A DNA stretch of 64,000 bases from Rhodoferax sp. (lineage in GTDB: Bacteria > Pseudomonadota > Gammaproteobacteria > Burkholderiales > Burkholderiaceae_C). Shown piece by piece: positions 58,481 through 64,000 of this stretch. Below the pieces are notes generated by a model that saw only the letters and a program-made list of their open reading frames with translations, did no database searches and was not told where the DNA came from. Position 1 is the stretch's first letter, and every line of letters begins with the position of its first letter. The position numbers and the translations under genes were made by a program. The stretch lies in the NCBI GenBank assembly GCA_024236015.1, contig JACKLK010000005.1, positions 1-64,000 of the forward strand. Direction: 5' to 3'.

Positions 58481-59674
58481 TCAGTAATAACCCAGGGGGT
58501 GTTGCGCCATCTCCAGGTGCAGCGCGGTGCCGGTGTACGGGTGGGCCAGCGCGACTTCCTCGTCCAGTTCCACGCCCAGGCCCGGGTCCTGGCTCGGGAT
58601 CACGTAGCCGTCTTCCCACTGGATCTTCTTCTTCAGCAGTTTCTCGTGGAAGCCGCCGAGTTGCTGGATGCTCTCGAGGATCAGGAAGTTCGGGATGCTG
58701 GCGGCGAGCTGGATGTTGGCCGCGGCCTCGATCGGGCCGCAATACAGGTGCGGCGCGACCTGCGCATAGTGGGTCTCGGCCATGCCGGCGATCTTCTTGC
58801 ATTCCAGGATGCCGCCGACCCGGCCCAGGGCCGGCTGCAGGATGCTGGCCGCGCCGGTCTCGAGCACGCGGGCGAATTCATACTTGGTGCACAGCCGCTC
58901 GCCGGTGGCCACCGGAATGCTGGTGTGGCGTGCGACCTCGGCCATCATCTCGGGGCGCTCGGGAGGTGTCGGCTCCTCGAACCACAGCGGGTCGTATTTC
59001 TCGAGCCGGCGCGCCAGCCGCTTGGCACCCGAGACCGTGTATTGGCCGTGCGTGCCGAACAGGATGTCGGCCTTGTCGCCGACCGCCTCGCGGATCAGCT
59101 TGCAGAAACGTTCGGACAAGGCCATGCGCTCGAGCGTGGGCTGGCGCGGGTCGAACACCGAATATCCGCCGACCGGATCGAGCTTGACCGCGGTGAAGCC
59201 CTGTTCGACGTAGACCGCCGCACGTTCGGCCGACCTGACCGGGTCGTCGTAGAACGAGTCGTCTTCGTTCGCGTCCGGGTACAGGTAGGTGTAGGAACGC
59301 AGGCGCGGGTTGACCAGACCGCCGAGCAGCTTGTACACGGGCTGGTCCAGCGCCTTGCCGGTGATGTCCCAGCACGCCATCTCGAGCGCGCTGAGCACAC
59401 CCATCAGCGACACGTCCGGGCGCAGCGTGAAGCCGGCGCCATAGGCCTTGCGCCACAAGGTCTCCACCTGCATCGGGTCCTGGCCGGCGAAGATGCGCGC
59501 GAACAGGTCCTCGGCCATGGCGGCGATGATGTGCGGGCTGAAGGTGGCCGCATAGGCCTCGCCCACGCCCTCGATGCCGCAGGCGGTGCGGATCTTGACG
59601 AACACGAAATATCTGCCGCCGAACGACGGCGGCGGGTTGCCGACCACGTAGGTCTTGATCGATGCGAGTTGCAT
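58481..59674 (-). CDS. Mandelate racemase/muconate lactonizing enzyme family (enolase superfamily)
   Basis: 397 residues. N-terminal capping domain (YVVGNPPPSFGGRYFVFVKIRT), then a barrel with the KxD-like motif FTAVKLDPVGGYS, the acid ligand in LWFEEPTPPERPEM, and IPVATGERLCTKYEF. Instead of the canonical first metal ligand Asp in the DxN block, the sequence reads DILFGTHGQYTVSG, with His in the next-but-one place, as in some dehydratase subgroups. It probably dehydrates or racemises an acid sugar or hydroxy acid. In operon with the GMC enzyme. Confidence 0.87.
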   Translation of the reverse strand: MQLASIKTYVVGNPPPSFGGRYFVFVKIRTACGIEGVGEAYAATFSPHIIAAMAEDLFARIFAGQDPMQVETLWRKAYGAGFTLRPDVSLMGVLSALEMACWDITGKALDQPVYKLLGGLVNPRLRSYTYLYPDANEDDSFYDDPVRSAERAAVYVEQGFTAVKLDPVGGYSVFDPRQPTLERMALSERFCKLIREAVGDKADILFGTHGQYTVSGAKRLARRLEKYDPLWFEEPTPPERPEMMAEVARHTSIPVATGERLCTKYEFARVLETGAASILQPALGRVGGILECKKIAGMAETHYAQVAPHLYCGPIEAAANIQLAASIPNFLILESIQQLGGFHEKLLKKKIQWEDGYVIPSQDPGLGVELDEEVALAHPYTGTALHLEMAQHPLGYY

Positions 59675-59704
59675 GGCGTGTGCTCCTTGTGAAATGCGTG
59701 CGTG

Positions 59705-61330
59705 TCAGCCGCGTGCCGCCGCCAGGATGGCCTGTGCGCCCTTGTGCGCGACCATCGTCGTCGGTGCATGGGTATTGCCCGAGGTGACGTTCGGAAACAC
59801 CGACGCGTCGACCACGTAGAGATGCTCCAGCCCGTGCACCTTCAGCTCGGCATCGACGACCGAGGTCGCGGCGTCGGGCCCCATCGTGCAACTGCCCACC
59901 GGGTGGTAGCAGGTGCTGGCGCGGTTGCGGAAGTCCTCGACCATGGCCGCGTCGTCCATCGTGTCGAGCCGTGGCGCGATCGGGGCGCGGATCAGGCCCC
60001 GCATGGCCTCGGTGTTCTCCAGCCGGCGGATCAGCTGCGCGCCGCGCAGGGCCTGCGCCACGTCTTCGGGGTGCGAGAGATATCCCGGCGTGATGATCGG
60101 CGCGCGGGCGGCGTCGGGCCCGGCGATCTCCACCTGCCCGCGGCTCAGCGGCCGGCAGGGCTGGAAACACAGGATGAAGCCGGCGAACCGGTCCGGCACG
60201 ATCTGCGTGCCGGTCTTCGATGCGGCCAGGGTGTAGGTGATCGGGTTGCAGTACAGCTGCATGTCGGCCTGCGGCGCGTCGGGATGCGAGCGCACGAAGC
60301 CGCCGCACTGGTTGACGCTGATGCTCAGCGGGCCGCCCAGCGTGGTCACGTATTGCACGCCGACACGCAGCTTGCCCCACAGGCTGGACAACACGTTGTT
60401 CAGTGTGGGTTCGGTCGCCTTGTAGTAATAGCTCATGGCCAGGTGGTCCTGCAGCCCGGCGCCGACATGCTCCTGCACCAGCACCGGCGCGATGCCGTGG
60501 CGTTGCAGCAGCGCGCCCGGCCCCACGCCCGAGAGCTGCAGCAGCTGCGGGCTCTGGATGGCGCCGGCGCTGAGCACCACGGCCGCCCGGGCCCGGGCCG
60601 TATGGCGCGTGCCGCCCTGGCGATACGACACGCCGACCGCCTTGCGTCCCTCGAACACGATACGTTCGGCCAGCGCGCCGGTGGCCAGCGTGACCTGGCC
60701 GCGGCGCAGTGCCGGGCGCAGGAAGGCGTCGGCCGCCGACCAGCGCATGCCGCGCCGGGTGTTGATGTGGTAGCGCCCGACCCCTTCGGGTGCGGGGCCG
60801 TTGAAGTCCTCGGTGAGTGGCAATCCGGCCTGCGTCGCGGCGGCGAAGAAGTGCCGCGCCATCGGATGCAGTTGCCGGCGTACGTCGCTGACGAACAAGG
60901 GACCGCCTTCGGCCGCCGGTGTGCCGTCGGCGTCGACACGCCGCTCGAAACGGTCATAGACCGGCGCCACGTCGCTCCAGCCCCAGCCGCGGTTGCCGGC
61001 GGCGGCCCAGTCGTCGAAGTCGCCCGGCAGCCCGCGGCAATAGACCATGGCATTGATCGAACTCGAGCCGCCCACCACCTTGCCGCGCGGGAAATAGATG
61101 CGCCTGTCCATCAGGCCCGGGTCGGGCTGGGCCTCGAATTTCCAGTTGACGCGTTCGTCGTAGAAGGTCTTGCCGTAGCCGATCGGCATGTTGATCCACA
61201 GCCGCCGGTCATGGCCGCCGGCTTCGAGCACCAGCACCGTGGCCCGCCCGTCGGCGCTGAGCTGGTCGGCCAGCACACAGCCGGCCGAACCGGCACCGAC
61301 GACGATGTAGTCGTATTCCTGAGCCGCCAC
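59705..61330 (-). CDS. GMC-family FAD oxidoreductase (choline/alcohol dehydrogenase-like)
   Basis: 541 residues from a GTG with AAGGA upstream. FAD-binding YDYIVVGAGSAGCVLADQLS, VLVLEAGG, GMC signature 1 region RGKVVGGSSSINAMVYCRG, signature 2 AVVLSAGAIQSPQLLQLSGVGP. The C-terminal CYHPVGSCTMGP carries the first active-site His and FPNVTSGNTHAPTTMVAHKGA the second. It oxidises an alcohol to aldehyde, probably feeding the aldehyde dehydrogenase of the same operon. It is not tightly related to BetA by any motif I can name. Confidence 0.92.
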   Translation of the reverse strand: MAAQEYDYIVVGAGSAGCVLADQLSADGRATVLVLEAGGHDRRLWINMPIGYGKTFYDERVNWKFEAQPDPGLMDRRIYFPRGKVVGGSSSINAMVYCRGLPGDFDDWAAAGNRGWGWSDVAPVYDRFERRVDADGTPAAEGGPLFVSDVRRQLHPMARHFFAAATQAGLPLTEDFNGPAPEGVGRYHINTRRGMRWSAADAFLRPALRRGQVTLATGALAERIVFEGRKAVGVSYRQGGTRHTARARAAVVLSAGAIQSPQLLQLSGVGPGALLQRHGIAPVLVQEHVGAGLQDHLAMSYYYKATEPTLNNVLSSLWGKLRVGVQYVTTLGGPLSISVNQCGGFVRSHPDAPQADMQLYCNPITYTLAASKTGTQIVPDRFAGFILCFQPCRPLSRGQVEIAGPDAARAPIITPGYLSHPEDVAQALRGAQLIRRLENTEAMRGLIRAPIAPRLDTMDDAAMVEDFRNRASTCYHPVGSCTMGPDAATSVVDAELKVHGLEHLYVVDASVFPNVTSGNTHAPTTMVAHKGAQAILAAARG

Positions 61331-61483
61331 GAGAGTCCTTGTTCTTCGCCCGGCGCGCGACGCAACGGCGCCGCCGTGCAGGCAGAAACGAAAGTGTAGG
61401 CGGCAACCGCCGCCGCGGCCCGTCCCGGGCGGCGCGGCAATTCAAGTAATTGACGCGGCGCGCGATGCCGGCGTCGGCCGGTG

Positions 61484-62845
61484 TCAGGCCGCCGGTCCGG
61501 ACGGGGCGGTGGGCGGCGGAATCGGTTCTTCCGGCGGTGGCCGTGGCGGCTCCTCTTCCGGCGGCGGGGGCGGTGCGGCCTCGCCCGCCGCGGCGTCGTG
61601 GGCCGGCATTTCGCTGTCGGGGAAACGCGGATCCATCGGCAGCACCGCCTGGGTGCTGGCGCCGGCCATGACGAAGTCGGCCTTCTCGCTGGGTTCGCCG
61701 CGGTTCATCGGGAACTTGCGCCGGTAGTGCCAGGTCAGTGCCGCCAGCGCGGCCAGCACCACGGAGAAATACAGCATCAGGGCCTCGGGCCCGATCAGGT
61801 CCATCATGCCGCCGGCCAGCGTCGGGCCGATGGTGGCGCCCATGCCGTTGAGCAGCAGCAGGCCGCCGGTGACCTGCAGCACCTTGACCCGGTCGACCAG
61901 GTCGTTGACATGGGCGACGCTGATGCCGTAGACCGTGAACGCCAGGCCGCCGAACACGACACCCAGCGCGATCAGCGAATTCTCGTAGTCGCGGGCCAGC
62001 AGGAAACCGACCGCGGCAACGCCCGCGCAGGCGACGGCCACCCAGAACAGCACCAGGCGCCGGTCGTGCCGGTCGGAGAAATGGCCCACCGGCCACTGGA
62101 AGGCGGCACCGCCCAGGATGGTGGCCGCCATGAAGGTCGCGATGCCGGCATCGCTGAAACCCACGCCGGCACCGAACACATGGCCCAGGCCCAGCAGCGG
62201 GCCGCTGAGCATGCCCGACACCAGCGCGCCGAGGGTGCCGATCGGCGAGATCGTGAACAACTCGATCAGGCTGAACTTGGGCGCCTCGGTGATCTCGGGC
62301 TGATCGACCGGCGTCAGCGTGATCGGCAGCAACGCGAACGAGAACAGCACCGACACCAGCACGAAGGGCACGAAGCCGTTGCGGTCGCCGACCAGGATCA
62401 GCCACTGGCCGACCGCCAGCGCAACCATGTTGACGACCAGGTAGATGGCGAACACCTTGCCCCGCTTGTCGGTCGGCGCCACCACGTTGAGCCAGCTCTC
62501 CACCACCAGGTACAGGCCGACCAGGCACAGGCCGGTGATGAAACGCAGCGCGCCCCAGAACACGGGGTTGATCCACAAGGCGTGCAGCAGCGGCAAGGTC
62601 GACGCCACCGAGGCCATCGCCGCGAAGGCACGGATGAAGCCGACCTTGCGGATGATGTGCGGGCAGGCATAGGTGCCGTAGATGGCGCCGGCGAAATACG
62701 CGGACATCACCAGGCCGGTCACCAGGCTGGAGAAATTGGCCGTCGAGGCCTGCGCGCCGATGGCGGCGAACATCAGGCCGGTGCCCACGATCAGCAGGCC
62801 CACGCCGCTGAGCAGGGCTGCCAGAGGAATCAACAGTTTTCCCAA
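61484..62845 (-). CDS. MFS transporter (YcaD-like)
   Basis: 453 residues from a TTG (a second TTG three codons later, preceded by GGGAAAAC, is an alternative). Twelve helices: IPLAALLSGVGLLIVGTGLMFAAIG, FAGAIYGTYACPHIIRKVGFIRAF, RFITGLCLVGLYLVVESWLNVVAP and WPVGHFSDRHDRRLVLFW. The block VESWLN is typical of the YcaD branch. A long acidic/proline-rich cytoplasmic tail (about 415-453, PPPPPEEEPPRPPPEEPIP) is unusual. First gene of the GMC-enolase-ALDH operon; it may import the substrate. Confidence 0.88.
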   Translation of the reverse strand: MGKLLIPLAALLSGVGLLIVGTGLMFAAIGAQASTANFSSLVTGLVMSAYFAGAIYGTYACPHIIRKVGFIRAFAAMASVASTLPLLHALWINPVFWGALRFITGLCLVGLYLVVESWLNVVAPTDKRGKVFAIYLVVNMVALAVGQWLILVGDRNGFVPFVLVSVLFSFALLPITLTPVDQPEITEAPKFSLIELFTISPIGTLGALVSGMLSGPLLGLGHVFGAGVGFSDAGIATFMAATILGGAAFQWPVGHFSDRHDRRLVLFWVAVACAGVAAVGFLLARDYENSLIALGVVFGGLAFTVYGISVAHVNDLVDRVKVLQVTGGLLLLNGMGATIGPTLAGGMMDLIGPEALMLYFSVVLAALAALTWHYRRKFPMNRGEPSEKADFVMAGASTQAVLPMDPRFPDSEMPAHDAAAGEAAPPPPPEEEPPRPPPEEPIPPPTAPSGPAA

Positions 62846-63061
62846 GATCCGGTCTCGATTGCTGGGTGATGTACAGGTGCCGGGAGCGCGGCCCAGCCGC
62901 GATCCCGAAGGAACGCCACGGTATCACACGCACGCGGCATACCGGTGATGTGGATGCGACCGGGACGGTTCCGGCACCAGCCGGTGCGGTGTTGCCATCG
63001 GGCCTCGGGACGCCGATTCTTTGGCAAGATACGGGCCTTCCAAACAACCCCCGGGAGTCCC

Positions 63062-64000
63062 ATGCGAATCATGCAAAGCGTGCGCACGCGGTCATGGCTG
63101 CGGGCCGCGGCGGCTGTCGCCGCGATGCTGGCCTGCACCCTGGCGCAGGCCGCCACCGTCCAGGCCGGCACCCGCGCGCGGGCCGACGGCAGCCTGATCC
63201 ACTGGTCGTTGACACCGCCGCTGCACGCCGCGCCCGACGCCCGGTCGCCCCGCGGCGTCCTGCTGGTCGCCCAGGGTTCGGGCTGCCATCCGGCGTCGGC
63301 CAGTGCCAGCGTGGCGGCGGCCCATGCCGTCGCACCCGCGCTGGCCTTGCTGACGGTGGAGAAATACGGCGTGTCACCGCACGATCGCCCGGCCGACGCC
63401 ATCGCCGACTGTTCGCAGGACTACCGGCTCCACCACACCGTCAGCCAGCGCGCCGCCGACGCGCTGCAGGTCCTGCAGGGCTTGCGCGACGTGCCCGGAT
63501 GGAGCGGTCCGCTGGTGCTGTTCGGTGGCTCCGAAGGCGGGGCCGTGGTGGCGCAGCTGGCGCCGCTGGCCAGGCCCGACGCGGTGGTGGTGATGTCGAG
63601 CAGCCTGGGCGAGACCCTCGCCGACACGATCCGGCGCGTGGTACCGCCGCCCGTGGCGCGGCAACTCGACGCCGTGCTGGCGCAGGCGCGCCGCGATCCG
63701 GCTTCGGGTGCGTCGTGGGGCGGTGCCTCGGCGCGCTGGTGGGCCGACGTGGCCGACACGGTGCCGGCGCGGGCCTTGTTGTCGTCGGCGGCGCCGGTGC
63801 TGCTGGTGCAGGGCGAGCGCGATGCGCTGGCGCCGGTCGCGTCGGCGCGGCTGGCGCAACAGGCATACCGGGAGGCCGGCCATGGCGGCCTGACCTACTG
63901 GGAACTGCCGGGCCATGACCATTTCATGGTCGATGCCCACGGCGTCGACCAGCGTGATCGGGTGCTGGGCCGGGTCGCGACCTGGGTTGCGGATCGCCTG
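63062..64000 (+). CDS. Exported alpha/beta-hydrolase-like protein (partial, runs off window)
   Basis: 313 codons are visible with no stop. GGGAG ribosome site, then a signal peptide MRIMQSVRTRSWLRAAAAVA continuing MLACTLAQA. The mature part has VLLVAQGSGCHPASA, a nucleophile elbow LVLFGGSEGGAVVAQL (GxSxG), PVLLVQGERDALAPVASARL (acid-residue strand) and WELPGHDHFMVDAHG with the catalytic-His position. It is a serine hydrolase of esterase/peptidase type, periplasmic; substrate unknown. It is divergent from the MFS gene over a 216-base region. Confidence 0.82.
   Translation, partial: MRIMQSVRTRSWLRAAAAVAAMLACTLAQAATVQAGTRARADGSLIHWSLTPPLHAAPDARSPRGVLLVAQGSGCHPASASASVAAAHAVAPALALLTVEKYGVSPHDRPADAIADCSQDYRLHHTVSQRAADALQVLQGLRDVPGWSGPLVLFGGSEGGAVVAQLAPLARPDAVVVMSSSLGETLADTIRRVVPPPVARQLDAVLAQARRDPASGASWGGASARWWADVADTVPARALLSSAAPVLLVQGERDALAPVASARLAQQAYREAGHGGLTYWELPGHDHFMVDAHGVDQRDRVLGRVATWVADRL

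Noticed and set aside
1..64000. tRNA, rRNA, CRISPR, replication origin, phage or conjugation genes.
   Set aside because: None recognised on either strand; absence of short tRNA-like structures cannot be fully excluded by reading alone.

Overview
The window is 64 kb of dense, GC-rich bacterial DNA. The gene families point to a betaproteobacterium, most likely of the order Burkholderiales. The signs are a Bug-type (tripartite tricarboxylate) binding protein next to a BKACE/TauD catabolic operon, a PEP-CTERM exported protein, many LysR/IclR/GntR/AraC regulators beside small catabolic operons, and a hyp hydrogenase-maturation cluster. The order is inferred from gene content only. No rRNA, tRNA, CRISPR array, transposase or prophage gene was recognised.

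Layout. 1-9036: the end of a GntR regulator; then a leftward operon (338-8050) encoding a polar-amino-acid type ABC importer (two permeases, ATPase, two related binding proteins), an M24-fold hydrolase, a creatininase-family enzyme, an AstE/DoeB-like deacylase and a threonine-dehydratase-like enzyme, with a divergent IclR regulator. The gene set resembles ectoine/hydroxyectoine ehu-eut clusters but differs in several ways. 9106-11931: MscS channel, a membrane-anchored unknown protein and a phosphodiester-glycosidase-like secreted protein. 11956-16979: aldehyde dehydrogenase, 3-hydroxyisobutyrate-dehydrogenase-like enzyme, divergent LysR, an SDR lacking the YxxxK site, and a DUF2889 protein. 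17506-19676: a two-gene signalling operon with a photoactive-yellow-protein-like PAS protein translationally coupled to a GGDEF-EAL protein. 19660-20115: a deletion scar joining two gene ends. 20148-25574: SDR/TetR, YCII, CPBP protease, cupin, PPC-domain protein, an NTF2-SDR fusion and HxlR.

25724-27650: a small accessory island with two toxin-antitoxin-like modules, ParD-like plus a second methionine aminopeptidase, and TumA/TumE. Each has a conspicuous inverted-repeat operator. 27820-32186: Na/Pi cotransporter, two metallo-beta-lactamase-fold proteins and an ECF sigma/anti-sigma pair. 32205-37608: an SbcC/SbcD-like (YhaN/YhaO-like) pair and cardiolipin synthase. 37591-43544: hypFCDEB, preceded by an FNR/Anr-type box. 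43668-50232: VOC protein, acyltransferase-3, membrane LytTR regulator, ABC exporter, PEP-CTERM protein and an exported unknown.

50341-62845: a methyltransferase; a Bug-TauD-BKACE operon with divergent AraC and an MFS exporter; and an MFS / GMC oxidoreductase / enolase-superfamily / aldehyde dehydrogenase operon that looks like a hydroxy-acid or polyol catabolic route. A secreted serine-hydrolase-like gene runs off the right edge.

The most interesting items are the PYP-like/EAL pair (a possible light- or redox-to-c-di-GMP switch), the ParD-like/MetAP module, the ehu/eut-like cluster whose M24 enzyme has lost most metal ligands, and the FNR-type box in front of a hydrogenase-maturation operon without hypA. 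All functions are read from recognisable motifs; no database search was run.
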